From Candidatus Woesearchaeota archaeon (GTDB lineage Archaea; Nanobdellota; Nanobdellia; Woesearchaeales; SM23-78), in contig JAFGRK010000018.1 in the NCBI GenBank assembly GCA_016935175.1, positions 1 to 64,000 on the forward strand: a stretch of DNA of 64,000 bases, given 5' to 3'. The notes beneath the pieces are model-generated. The model was not told the DNA's origin and did not search any database. It saw nothing but the letters and a program-made list of their open reading frames with translations. Positions 46,892-57,072 of the stretch are shown in pieces. Both the position numbers and the translations under genes were made by a program. The stretch's first letter is position 1. Every line of letters starts with the position of its first letter.

Positions 46892-48313
46892 TTATTTGCC
46901 TTTGCCCTTGACCTTTATGCCTAGCTCGTCAAGCTGCTCATCTGTCACTTCAGATGGCGCATCCATCACAGGGTCCCTTGCAGACTTGTCTTTTGGGAAC
47001 GCAATCATCTCCCTTATTGAGTCTGCGCCGCTGATGACCATTAGCAGCCTGTCAATTCCAGGAGCAATCCCTCCGTGCGGTGGCACTCCGTAGCTGAAGG
47101 CTTCGAGCAAGTGCGCAAATTCTTTTTTCTGCTGCTCTGTAAATCCTATCAGGTCGAATATCTTGGCTTGGACAGCTGCATCATGTATCCTTATGCTTCC
47201 TCCACCCACTTCAAAGCCATTAAGCACCAGGTCGTGCTGGTATGACTTGGCCTTTCCAGGCTCCTTGTCCAGCAAGGGGATGTCTTCTTCCTTTGGGGCT
47301 GTGAACATGTGGTGTGAAGGCCCCCATTCCTGGCCTGCGCCGTGGAAGAAGTCTTCCTGGGTCTGCTTTACAAACAACGGGAAGTTGAGCACCCAGCAGA
47401 ATGCCAGCTCATCCTTGTCATTCTTGTCCTTCCTCATGTCGGGCTTGTCACTGCCGTACTTAGCCTTTGCATCTGCGTGGTTAATCCTTGGGAAAGGCAC
47501 CTGGCTTATCTTCTTGTCTGGGAAAATCTTTTTTATCATCTCAATGAACAGCTCTTCCACCAGGTTCAGGATGTCTTCCTGCTCTACAAAGCTCATCTCA
47601 ATGTCCAGCTGGTAGAACTCTCCAGGGCACCTGTCAGCCCTTGCATCCTCATCCCTGAAGCAAGGAGCAATCTGGAAATACCTGTCCATGCCAGCAACCA
47701 TCAATAATTGCTTGTACTGCTGGGGTGATTGCGGCAAAGCATAGAATTTTCCTTGGTGAATCCTACTTGGCACTAAATAATCCCTTGCCCCTTCAGGCGT
47801 TGACTTGGTAAGTATAGGTGTGGTTATCTCCAGGAATCCTTTCTTGTCAAGGTATTCCCTTATGAACTGGATAGCCTTATGCCTCAAGGTCATGCTCTTG
47901 ACCATCTTTGGCCTTCGCAAGTCCAAGTACCTGTACTTTAGGCGCACGTCCTCTGTTGAGGCAACATTCTCGCTGAGCTCCAAAGGAAGGGGGGCTGCTT
48001 TGCTCAGGATGTTGACTTCGCTTGCAGAGAGCTCAACTTCTCCTGTCACAAGCTCTTTTTTCACCTGGTTCTCAGGCCTCTTCTTCACTTCTCCCTTGGC
48101 CTGGATTACTGTCTCCCTCCTTATCTCACCGAGCTTCTTGGTAATCTCAGGGTTGACAAACACCTGGGTTATGCCATACCTGTCCCTTAGCATTATGAAG
48201 CTTAATTTCCCCTGAATCCTATGGGTCTCTACCCAGCCGCAAAGAGCCACTTTCTTTCCAGCATCACTTCCCCTTAATTCTCCGCAAGTATGTGTCCTTA
48301 GCATGCTTATCAC
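46892..48313 (-). CDS. aspS: Aspartyl-tRNA synthetase, bacterial-type but lacking the GAD insertion
   Basis: TPEGARDYLVPSRIHQGKFYALPQSPQQYKQLLMVAGMDRYFQIAPCFRDEDARADRCPGEFYQLDIEMSFV; KYGSDKPDMR followed directly by ELAFCWVLNFPLF. Confidence 0.94.
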   Translation of the reverse strand: MISMLRTHTCGELRGSDAGKKVALCGWVETHRIQGKLSFIMLRDRYGITQVFVNPEITKKLGEIRRETVIQAKGEVKKRPENQVKKELVTGEVELSASEVNILSKAAPLPLELSENVASTEDVRLKYRYLDLRRPKMVKSMTLRHKAIQFIREYLDKKGFLEITTPILTKSTPEGARDYLVPSRIHQGKFYALPQSPQQYKQLLMVAGMDRYFQIAPCFRDEDARADRCPGEFYQLDIEMSFVEQEDILNLVEELFIEMIKKIFPDKKISQVPFPRINHADAKAKYGSDKPDMRKDKNDKDELAFCWVLNFPLFVKQTQEDFFHGAGQEWGPSHHMFTAPKEEDIPLLDKEPGKAKSYQHDLVLNGFEVGGGSIRIHDAAVQAKIFDLIGFTEQQKKEFAHLLEAFSYGVPPHGGIAPGIDRLLMVISGADSIREMIAFPKDKSARDPVMDAPSEVTDEQLDELGIKVKGKGK

Positions 48314-48325
48314 CTAGTTTTTCGT

Positions 48326-48430
48326 TTTCCCCCGGAGGGCAAATATTATTTTTCGTTTTATCATCTTAGTCTTTACTTTTTTTCTTGTTAACGTGAAAAA
48401 TGATTTGGTCCTCACACGCCGGACTGGCTT
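48326..48430 (-). repeat. Two-block intercistronic element F2 (upstream of aspS)
   Basis: Minus strand: CCAGTCCGGCGTGTGAGGACCAAATCAT ... ATATTTGCCCTCCGGGGGAAA. Confidence 0.7.
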
Positions 48431-48436
48431 ACTCAT

Positions 48437-49069
48437 TCACATCAAAAACTTCACTTCGCAGCCAGCGTTCTCCCTGAAAGTTTCAGCATCGCTTGCGCTG
48501 CCTACAATGGTGCCATAGTGCATGGGTATTGCTACATTGCACCTCTTGAAAGTCTTTGTGGCCTGGGCTGCTTCCATTGCGTTCATGGTATAAGTGCCTC
48601 CTACAGGCAAGAGTGCTATGTCAACATCAATGTCTTTCATCTCAGGTATCAGGTCTGTGTCTCCTGAATGATAAACCTTGACTCCGTTCATCTGGACTAT
48701 GAAGCCAACCCAGTCATTATCCTTAGGGTGGTATTGCTTGTTAATGTTATAGGCAGGCACAGCAGTGATAGTCTCGCTGTTAATCTTAATGGTCTTGCCA
48801 GGCTCAATAAGCACAATGCCCTTAACTTTGAGGTGGTTGAGCTTGCTCATGGCATCAGCTACTGTGATGATAATGGTGTTTTCATCGCTTATCATCTCAA
48901 CATCATTAGGGCTGCAATGGTCATAATGCGAATGGGTTACCAGCACGACATCTGCCTTTTCCAATCCAGGACCTGAAAGCTCAAAAGGGTCAATATAGAT
49001 GACCTTGCCGTTCTTGAGCTTAACAGAGGCATGATGGAACAATTCAATGTCGATTCCCAGTACTTTCAT
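48437..49069 (-). CDS. Metal-dependent hydrolase, beta-lactamase fold (UPF0173-like)
   Basis: VLVTHSHYDHCSPND, VYHSGDTDLIPEM, AIPMHYGT. Confidence 0.9.
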   Translation of the reverse strand: MKVLGIDIELFHHASVKLKNGKVIYIDPFELSGPGLEKADVVLVTHSHYDHCSPNDVEMISDENTIIITVADAMSKLNHLKVKGIVLIEPGKTIKINSETITAVPAYNINKQYHPKDNDWVGFIVQMNGVKVYHSGDTDLIPEMKDIDVDIALLPVGGTYTMNAMEAAQATKTFKRCNVAIPMHYGTIVGSASDAETFRENAGCEVKFLM

Positions 49070-49202
49070 GATATCACCTTGCCAATGTCAACTTATGGAT
49101 TATCGCACCCTATTAGTCCTTATAGAAGCAGCATCCTTATTTAAAGTTAATGCTCAAATAAGCGCTAAAATTAATGCTCGTAACTCGTATCTAATAAAAA
49201 AG

Positions 49203-49210
49203 TTTATATA
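49203..49210 (+). promoter_or_regulatory. TATA box TTTATATA upstream of the giant surface protein
   Basis: Motif about 55 nt upstream of ATG 49263. Confidence 0.55.
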
Positions 49211-49262
49211 GCTTTATCCCAAATAAGCAGGTTACACTAGTGTATTAAGGGTGGTTTAATAG

Positions 49263-52200
49263 ATGAAGAACCCATTTTATAGAGGGAGCGCTTTAGTCAT
49301 ATTTCTAAGCCTTATAGTCCTCGCCCTAGTTCTTGCTGCGCCTTCAGAAGATGAAGGCAAGACCACCCTTATTTCTGATCATGGTAAGGCCTATAAGGTC
49401 CAGGAAAATCCAACCATTGACTTTGACTATGAGAGAGGGTTCGACCCAATCAAATATGTAATCCAAATTTTCTCAGACCCAAGGGAAGCCAAGCTCACAA
49501 AAGACGGGAAGGAAATAGCTGCAGACATAAGAGTAGAGAAGACAGCTTACGGCAAGTACTCAGTTGAGATACCCAAGCCAAGGCAGTTCAAGCCAGGGCT
49601 CTATACTGTAACATTGACTAATGACGGAGAGACCATAGAGCAAGACTTCCTTTGGGGAGTGTTAGCTATCAACACGCATAAGTCAATCTACCTACCTGGG
49701 GAGGAAGCCTTCATAGCAATGGCAGTATTGGATGATGGGGGAAGGATGGTGTGTGATGCTGATGTGACACTTGAGATAACCAATCCTTCAGGAATAAAAT
49801 CAACCCTTAGCACTGGTGAAGGAACAATAGTTGTTTCTCCTACCTGCCATTATTATTCAGTCACTGACATGCCTGATTATTATTCTTATTACACTATGCA
49901 AGAAGCAGGCACTTATCAGGTAGTTCTTACAGCCATTACTAAGAATGGTGAGAGGACTCTTACAGACAATTTCTTTGTTCAGGAAACTGTTGATTATGAT
50001 GTTTCAAGGAAAGGCCCTACAAGGATTTATCCAAGGGATATTTACACAATGGAATTCACCATCACCCCCGGTAGGGCTTATTCTGGTGTTATCAGAGAGT
50101 ATGTTCCTGCTAGCTTTAAGATTATGCCTCAGGAGGGATTATCAGTTATGACAGTTGGTGATTTAAAGGTTCTTGAATGGAGAACAAGCCTTAGCCAAGG
50201 CCAATCCCAGGTCTTGAGCTATGATTTTGATGCTCCTGACATCTCACCTTATTTCTTTACTTTGGGAAAGCTTGAGATAGGCAACTGGCAAGAGGCAAGG
50301 GATTGGATGATTGCTAGTGATGCGGTTTATGTTGTTAATTACACTGGTGATGATACTTGGAGTGCCCCTGAAGGAATTGCTTGGGCATTTATAGAGTGCT
50401 GGGGCGGTGGAGGTGGTGGTGGAGGCTCAAATGCTGGTAAGACTAACTTCGGTGGTGGTGGTGGTGCTGGAGGTCAGTATGCTGCTAGCAACATTACTAA
50501 TCTTCCAGCAGGAAATTATGCTATTGTTGTTGGTAGTGCAGGAGCTGCTGGTCTTGCTGCTGGCGGCAATGGCGGTGCTGGTGGTAACAGCACATTCAAT
50601 GGGTCCACTGTTAAAGCTGTTGGAGGAGCAGGAGGAATTGCTAATGCAGGAGCAGGAGGCACTGGTGAAAATAGCACTGGAATTGGTCAAATAGTATATC
50701 GTGGTGGTAGCGGTTACACTGGAGGCGCTTCTGGCGGTGCTGGAGGCGGAGGAGCTGGAAGTAGTGGTGCTGGAGGTGACGCTACTGGTGTTGGCACTAA
50801 CCCTGGATCTGGCACTGCTGAATTCGGCGGTGCTGGCGGCAATGGTGGCGCTGATGCTGATGGCAGCCCTGGAAGCGATTATGGCGGTGGCGGTGGAGGA
50901 GGCGAGACTGGGCCGTCTGGTGGAAGCGGTACTCCAATGGCAGGTGGTGCTGGCGCTCAGGGATATGTAAGGATTACTTATATGATTGCTGACGCTGCTG
51001 ATGAGGAAGCTCCAACAGTCACTATCAACACAGGTCTCAACAATACTGTCTTCACTACTAGAACTCCTACTTTTGACTATACTTTCTCAGACAGCATTAG
51101 CGAATATGCTAACTGCACCCTATACATTAATGATACAGCCCGTAATACTACCCTTAATGTTGCTAACGGCACAGCAACCAAGTACCTAACAGCCAACACT
51201 TCTCTTGTTGACAGCAACTACTCTGTTTACATCAACTGCACTGATGCCTCTGGCAATGTTGGCATGTCTGGTGTTTTGAGGGTTGCTGTGGATGCTACTG
51301 CTCCAGCTATTACAGGGGTGCTTAACCATAGCATCACAGACACTTTTGCGATGATTAACTGGACTACTGACCAGATTGCCAATGGCAGTGTCAAGTACGG
51401 CACAGGGCTTGACATGAGCACCGGGACTGTAATTCATACAAGCCTGCTCTCTGCGCATAATATCTCTTTGGCTGGCTTGAGTGCTAGCACGCTTTACTAT
51501 TACAATATCACTAGCTGTGATGCCCATGGCAACTGTAATATGACAGGGCCTTATAACTTCACCACTACAGCAGCTCCTGATAATACTCCTCCTACTGTGA
51601 ATATCAATGCTGGGCTTAACAACACTGTTTTCACTACTAGAACCCCTACTTTTGACTACAATTTTAATGACACCACTAGCTCTGTTGCTAATTGCACTTT
51701 GTTCATTAATGATACTGCCCGCAATACTACCCTTAATGTTGTTAATGGAACATCAACGAAGTACCTTACATCTGATTCTTCTCTTGTTGACAGCAATTAT
51801 TCTGTTTACATAAACTGCACTGATGCCTCTGGCAATATTGGAAAGTCTGATGTTTTAAGGGTTGCTGTGGATGCTACTGCTCCTGCAATCACTGGTGTGC
51901 TTAACCATAGCATCACTAGCAGCTTTGCCATGGTTAATTGGACTACTAGCGAGCTTGCTAATGGCAGTGTCAAGTACGGCACAGGGCTTGACATGGGTAC
52001 TGGGACTGTGGTCCACACCAATCTGCTCACTGCGCATAATATTTCCCTTAGCGGCCTGGGCAGCACCACATTCTACTACTATAATATTACTAGCTGCGAC
52101 CCTCATGGATGGTGCAACATCACAGGACCTTATAACTTCACCACCTCAACAGGACCAGATACCACTGCGCCAACAGTTTCCATCAACACTTCATTGGATA

Positions 52201-55200
52201 ATTTCTGGACCAATGATAACACTCCTGAAGTCCAGTATTACTTCACTGACAGTAGGAGCAGCACTGCTAACTGCACCTTGTACTTTGATGATGCAGTATA
52301 TAATTACACAGCCAGTGTGGCCAATGGCACAGCATGGAAAGCCATGATTGCTAACAATTCCTTGCCTGATAAGAACTACAGTGTGTATGTGAACTGCACT
52401 GACAACAGCAGCAACATAGGCAAGAGCAGCGTAGTGCACATAATTGTTGACACAGCACTCCCGGGTGTGAGGGCAATAACTCCTATAACAGCTAACTGGA
52501 GCTCAACAGCCACCCCTAATTTTATTTTTAACTTCACTGACAGCTCAAGCTCAACTGCTAACTGCACATTATACGTTGGCACTAGCAGCAGAGGCAACAA
52601 TGCCAGCACTATCAACATTACAGCCACCACCATAACTTCTAGCTCTCTCTCAGCAGGAACTTATTCCTGGAATGTGACTTGCATTGACATGGCTGGTAAC
52701 AGTAATGGAAGCACTGCCAGGACCATAACCATTGATAGCTCTGCTCCTACTGTCACTCCTAGCAGCCCAGGAGACAATGAATGGACGACTGACACAACCC
52801 CTGATTTTGTGTTCACAACTACAGATTCGCTAGATAACCTTCTCAACTGTACCCTCTGGGTTGATGGCACTAGTTATGCTAACAATGCCAGCACCATAAA
52901 TAATACAGCCACTACTCTTACTGCCAGCCCTGCCTTGTCTGAGGCTAGCCATTCATGGGCTGTTAATTGCACTGACGATGCCAGCAACACAGGCCACACC
53001 ACTGCCAGGACTATTTACATTGACAATACCGCTTCAACAGTCAATATCAACATCACCCAGAACGGCTCTGCATTTGGAACAAGCACTCCTATCATCGGGT
53101 TTAATTTCAGTGACAGCGTAAGCACTACTGCGAACTGCTCATTATACTTCAATAACACAAAATACAACCACACCAACAACATGAATGTAAACACCCAATA
53201 TTCCTTGCTTGTAAATACAAGCCTTACAGACAGCAATTACACCGTTTACATCAACTGTTCTGACAAGGCTGGCAAAATAGGCAAGTCAGGAGTGCTGACA
53301 GTTGAGATAGATACAAGAGCCCCAGCAATAACTAGTGTGAATAATAATAGCATCACCACGAGCACTGCCAGGGTTAATTGGACTACTAATGAGGAGGCTA
53401 ATGGCAGTGTCAAGTATGGCACAAGCCTTGCTATGTCTGACGGAACTTCTGTTCACACTAATCTGCTTGCTTTGCATAATGTCTCGCTTTCAGGACTTAG
53501 CAGCGAGACAGTTTATTATTATAACATCACTAGCTGCGATGCGAGCTCCAATTGCAACATTACCGGTCCCTACAACTTCACCACGGCGTCTGGAGCCACA
53601 CCCGACACAACCGCCCCCACAGTCAATATAAATGCGCTTTTGGATAATATCTTCACAACAGATACTACGCCTGATGTTGACTTTAATTTCACTGATAGCA
53701 GGAGCAGCACTGCTAACTGCACGCTATATTTTGATGATACAGGCAGGAATCATACGAGCGGCATAGCGAATAACTCCCAGAAGACCCTGACAGCGAATGC
53801 CACCTTGAGCGATAAGAACTATAGTGTCTATGTGAACTGCACTGATAATTCTAGCAACATCGGCAAGAGCAGCGTAATCCGCATCATCCTCGACACTACC
53901 GCTCCCACCGTCAGGATTAACGCAACCCTTAATAACACCATCATTGCCAGCTATACTCCTAGCTTTGACTTTAACTTCACCGATGGCTTAAGCCCTTCTG
54001 CTAATTGCACTTTGTACGTAAATGGCACAGGCTATGATTATGTGGCTAGTTTAGCTAACTTCACCCAAGACACCCTTACAGCCAATGCTAGCGTCCAAAA
54101 CGGGAATTACTTTGTGAATATTAATTGTACTGACAGGGCTGGTAGGGTAGGAAAATCAGGCACTCTTAACATCACTATCTATGTTGCTTCATATGTTATA
54201 ACTAATCCTCCTGCTGATACTAAGTTTGTGTTAACTAATGACACAGGCACGGATATTACAAGCATAGGTCAGACTGGCATAATTAATGTGCTTGCAGGAA
54301 AATATGCAGGCTCAGGCAATTATTCGGCAATTTTGATCTTCAACTTCTCAGAAGACATAGACACGACCAACCTGGTACTTGATATAAATCTCTCAAGCAG
54401 GAAATCACTGTTCCATAATAGCTCAACTATAACCGGCTTGATAAACATATCGCTCTTAATCCCTAATGTGAGGAATACCAATAAGGTTTACATATGCCCT
54501 GGAGCTACAAGCCTTGAGCAAGTCAATGCTAGCTGCCCAGGGGTGATAAACATAAGTGTAGGCCAGGAAAGCAACGGCATGACAGTCTCCTCTGTCTCTT
54601 ATGATGGAGAAGACTATTATCTCGTGACCAACATCACTGGCACTGGAGGAGGAGAGCCAGACCCTACTTCGCCTCTGCAATGCGTGTTTGTCCAAGACAC
54701 TACTTGCCCTGCAGGCACTGCCAAGCTTATTGGCTTAAAGAATGACTCCGGTGGCTATATTAATGCCCATGCCCAGAACAAGACCATTGAGACCTATCCT
54801 TATTCATTATGCTGCAACAGCACCAATGCCTCAATTACCATATCCACTGACTGCCCGGGTGACGACACAGTCATAAGGCTTTCTAACCAGACCAACGCCC
54901 ACGTGGAGCTTGGGAACCTAAGCAACTATTCATACACTGCGTGCATAGGGAGTGACTGGAAAAAAGCTAATTGCGAATACCCAACTAGCAGCTGCGCTGA
55001 GAATTATGCCTGCATCATGAGCATTGCCAGCAGTGAAGGAGACAATCAGACCAATGCCCATGTCGGAGCCTGCTTAACCTATGACCAGAAGGTTTGCTGT
55101 GCCCTGACCAATTTTGCTCCTCCAGCCCCAACCCTTGTAAGCCCAGACGATGATAATACCACTGTGTTTGATAGGAGAGTCAATTTTGTCTGGAGCTCTC

Positions 55201-55841
55201 CAGGAGCAGATCCTGATGGGGATACTGTAGATTACACCCTCAATGCAAGCTGTGGAGGATGCTCTGCAGGCTGCTATGAGCCATCCATATCAGACATATC
55301 CACCGCCAATTACACAGTCCCGAATGCCTTGTGCGTCGATGTGGACTATAACTGGACTGTGAGCGCCTGCGATACCTATGATAGCTGCAATACATCTACA
55401 CAATTCACTTTCAGGATTACCAGCGTAGCAGACATGATACTGACAGTGAATGCCACCAGCTTTGGGGACATGGCATTAGGAGAGAACAATGATACTGAGG
55501 ATGATAGCCCTGCTCCAATGGTAGCAAGGAACGTAGGGAACGTGCTGCTCAATGTGACTATTAACGCAACCAACCTTTTCAGCACAGTAGATATGAATGC
55601 CTATAACTTCCAGTTCAAGGCTGATGACGAGCCAGAGCCAGGTAGCTACGAGATTAGCTGCTCACAGGACTCTGCATTCGCCTTCATGAGCAATGTCACT
55701 CCAAAGACCCTGTTCTGCAACCTATCCTATGTCGACGCTAATGATGAAAGCCAGATAGAATACAATGTGACTGTGCCCATTAGCGAGCCGCCAGGTGCCA
55801 AGAGCAGCAGTATAGAGGTAAGCTTTGTTAAGAGTGAATGA
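49263..55841 (+). CDS. Giant secreted surface protein: MG2-like N-terminal domain, glycine-rich domain, Ig/FN3-like repeats
   Basis: Signal peptide; INTHKSIYLPGEEAFIAMAVLDD; WSAPEGIAWAFIECWGGGGGGGG; repeated TANCTLYFDD...DKNYSVYVNCTDNSSNIGKS; many N-x-S/T sequons. Confidence 0.92.
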   Translation: MKNPFYRGSALVIFLSLIVLALVLAAPSEDEGKTTLISDHGKAYKVQENPTIDFDYERGFDPIKYVIQIFSDPREAKLTKDGKEIAADIRVEKTAYGKYSVEIPKPRQFKPGLYTVTLTNDGETIEQDFLWGVLAINTHKSIYLPGEEAFIAMAVLDDGGRMVCDADVTLEITNPSGIKSTLSTGEGTIVVSPTCHYYSVTDMPDYYSYYTMQEAGTYQVVLTAITKNGERTLTDNFFVQETVDYDVSRKGPTRIYPRDIYTMEFTITPGRAYSGVIREYVPASFKIMPQEGLSVMTVGDLKVLEWRTSLSQGQSQVLSYDFDAPDISPYFFTLGKLEIGNWQEARDWMIASDAVYVVNYTGDDTWSAPEGIAWAFIECWGGGGGGGGSNAGKTNFGGGGGAGGQYAASNITNLPAGNYAIVVGSAGAAGLAAGGNGGAGGNSTFNGSTVKAVGGAGGIANAGAGGTGENSTGIGQIVYRGGSGYTGGASGGAGGGGAGSSGAGGDATGVGTNPGSGTAEFGGAGGNGGADADGSPGSDYGGGGGGGETGPSGGSGTPMAGGAGAQGYVRITYMIADAADEEAPTVTINTGLNNTVFTTRTPTFDYTFSDSISEYANCTLYINDTARNTTLNVANGTATKYLTANTSLVDSNYSVYINCTDASGNVGMSGVLRVAVDATAPAITGVLNHSITDTFAMINWTTDQIANGSVKYGTGLDMSTGTVIHTSLLSAHNISLAGLSASTLYYYNITSCDAHGNCNMTGPYNFTTTAAPDNTPPTVNINAGLNNTVFTTRTPTFDYNFNDTTSSVANCTLFINDTARNTTLNVVNGTSTKYLTSDSSLVDSNYSVYINCTDASGNIGKSDVLRVAVDATAPAITGVLNHSITSSFAMVNWTTSELANGSVKYGTGLDMGTGTVVHTNLLTAHNISLSGLGSTTFYYYNITSCDPHGWCNITGPYNFTTSTGPDTTAPTVSINTSLDNFWTNDNTPEVQYYFTDSRSSTANCTLYFDDAVYNYTASVANGTAWKAMIANNSLPDKNYSVYVNCTDNSSNIGKSSVVHIIVDTALPGVRAITPITANWSSTATPNFIFNFTDSSSSTANCTLYVGTSSRGNNASTINITATTITSSSLSAGTYSWNVTCIDMAGNSNGSTARTITIDSSAPTVTPSSPGDNEWTTDTTPDFVFTTTDSLDNLLNCTLWVDGTSYANNASTINNTATTLTASPALSEASHSWAVNCTDDASNTGHTTARTIYIDNTASTVNINITQNGSAFGTSTPIIGFNFSDSVSTTANCSLYFNNTKYNHTNNMNVNTQYSLLVNTSLTDSNYTVYINCSDKAGKIGKSGVLTVEIDTRAPAITSVNNNSITTSTARVNWTTNEEANGSVKYGTSLAMSDGTSVHTNLLALHNVSLSGLSSETVYYYNITSCDASSNCNITGPYNFTTASGATPDTTAPTVNINALLDNIFTTDTTPDVDFNFTDSRSSTANCTLYFDDTGRNHTSGIANNSQKTLTANATLSDKNYSVYVNCTDNSSNIGKSSVIRIILDTTAPTVRINATLNNTIIASYTPSFDFNFTDGLSPSANCTLYVNGTGYDYVASLANFTQDTLTANASVQNGNYFVNINCTDRAGRVGKSGTLNITIYVASYVITNPPADTKFVLTNDTGTDITSIGQTGIINVLAGKYAGSGNYSAILIFNFSEDIDTTNLVLDINLSSRKSLFHNSSTITGLINISLLIPNVRNTNKVYICPGATSLEQVNASCPGVINISVGQESNGMTVSSVSYDGEDYYLVTNITGTGGGEPDPTSPLQCVFVQDTTCPAGTAKLIGLKNDSGGYINAHAQNKTIETYPYSLCCNSTNASITISTDCPGDDTVIRLSNQTNAHVELGNLSNYSYTACIGSDWKKANCEYPTSSCAENYACIMSIASSEGDNQTNAHVGACLTYDQKVCCALTNFAPPAPTLVSPDDDNTTVFDRRVNFVWSSPGADPDGDTVDYTLNASCGGCSAGCYEPSISDISTANYTVPNALCVDVDYNWTVSACDTYDSCNTSTQFTFRITSVADMILTVNATSFGDMALGENNDTEDDSPAPMVARNVGNVLLNVTINATNLFSTVDMNAYNFQFKADDEPEPGSYEISCSQDSAFAFMSNVTPKTLFCNLSYVDANDESQIEYNVTVPISEPPGAKSSSIEVSFVKSE
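51000..52160 (+). repeat. Intragenic tandem duplication of an Ig+FN3 unit (about 590 nt, two copies)
   Basis: TTCACTACTAGAAC(T/C)CCTACTTTTGACTA and AATGGCAGTGTCAAGTACGGCACAGGGCTTGACATG recur in register. Confidence 0.85.
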
Positions 55842-55896
55842 TGTGATGATGTGATGATTAGCAAAACCAAAGCTAGCCAAAAAGAGGTCACCTAGA

Positions 55897-57072
55897 ATGA
55901 AAATAAAACCTTTCAAAGAGAAGAGCTTATTCCCATTTATATCGCTGATCTTAATCCTATTTTTGAATTTGGCGCTAAGTGCAGCACTAGTAACTTCCCT
56001 TGGGGTCAGCCCTGCAGGCAAGACTGTCACATTCACCCCAAATACTGATTTTGAAATAGATTTTTACATAATCAACTCTGAAAGGAATAATATGCAGATT
56101 AGCGTTGGAGGAGTAGGAGAGCTTTCAGACATGATGTTCTTTGACCAGCAGATAATAACCCTGACTGAGTCAGATGATAAGGTCCCTTTTAGGCTAATCC
56201 TGAAATTGCCAGCTGGCATGGAACCTGGCATCAGGACCAGCAACATCAAGCTGACTCCTATTCTGCCAGAGAATGAGGACGATATGCTCTCTGCCTATCT
56301 AGCACCGCAGATACCTATCAAAGTCAGGGTGCCATACCCGAGCAAATACGCTGACATATCCATAGTTGTGCAGAGCGTGGATGAAGGCACCCCAGTACCA
56401 ATATATATTGAGTTTGACAACCTAGGCTCTGAAAGGATAACAAGCGCAGGGGCAGAGCTAAGGCTTTATGACCCTGAAGGAGAGCTGATATCAGAAATGG
56501 CAGCTCCTGAGATCAGCATTGAAAAAGACTCACTTGGCAAGACCAAGGCAGAGCCTGCCCCGATCCTAAGAAGAGGAATATACAGGGTAGTAGCTGATGC
56601 TTACTATGATGGTGTTGATAAGGTTATAGACATGAATATCTCTCTTGGAGACCCCTTGCTGACTGCAAGGGAGCTGCTGACTAAGCAGCTAGAGATACAG
56701 CCAGTCAGCAAGGTAGGCTTGAAGGCTTATAATGATTGGAATGCAGAGCTCTCAGTCACAGGGTTCTTGGAGATAGAGGACAAAAAGACAGAGATGCCTG
56801 TGTTCAAGTTCGAGAAGAATGCAGAGCAGGAGATAAGCAGCTTCCTTGAGACATCAGGGCTTGAGCCTGGAGAGTACAACCTCACAGTCACATGGGTTTA
56901 TGCTAACCAGATGAAAAGGGACGTGTTCCCTGTCAAGATTATTGAGAAAAAGCCAGAGCCAGCCATATCCTGGCCAAGGATACTCATAGGGTTGGCTGCC
57001 TTGGCAGTGATGATAGCGACCTTGGCAATTTTGCTCGCATTGCTGAAAAGAAAAAAGCCTCGCACAAACTAA
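55897..57072 (+). CDS. Secreted protein with C-terminal membrane anchor, unknown (NEW3/COG1470-like beta domains)
   Basis: Signal peptide, beta-rich ectodomain, C-terminal TM ILIGLAALAVMIATLAILLALLKRKK. Confidence 0.8.
   Translation: MKIKPFKEKSLFPFISLILILFLNLALSAALVTSLGVSPAGKTVTFTPNTDFEIDFYIINSERNNMQISVGGVGELSDMMFFDQQIITLTESDDKVPFRLILKLPAGMEPGIRTSNIKLTPILPENEDDMLSAYLAPQIPIKVRVPYPSKYADISIVVQSVDEGTPVPIYIEFDNLGSERITSAGAELRLYDPEGELISEMAAPEISIEKDSLGKTKAEPAPILRRGIYRVVADAYYDGVDKVIDMNISLGDPLLTARELLTKQLEIQPVSKVGLKAYNDWNAELSVTGFLEIEDKKTEMPVFKFEKNAEQEISSFLETSGLEPGEYNLTVTWVYANQMKRDVFPVKIIEKKPEPAISWPRILIGLAALAVMIATLAILLALLKRKKPRTN

Noticed and set aside
50407-50970. Alternative-frame ORFs (LVVVVLEV..., MVVAVTLEALLAVLEAEELEVVVLEV)
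   Set aside because: Frame-shifted translations of the GGT/GGA-rich Gly domain; repetitive artefacts.
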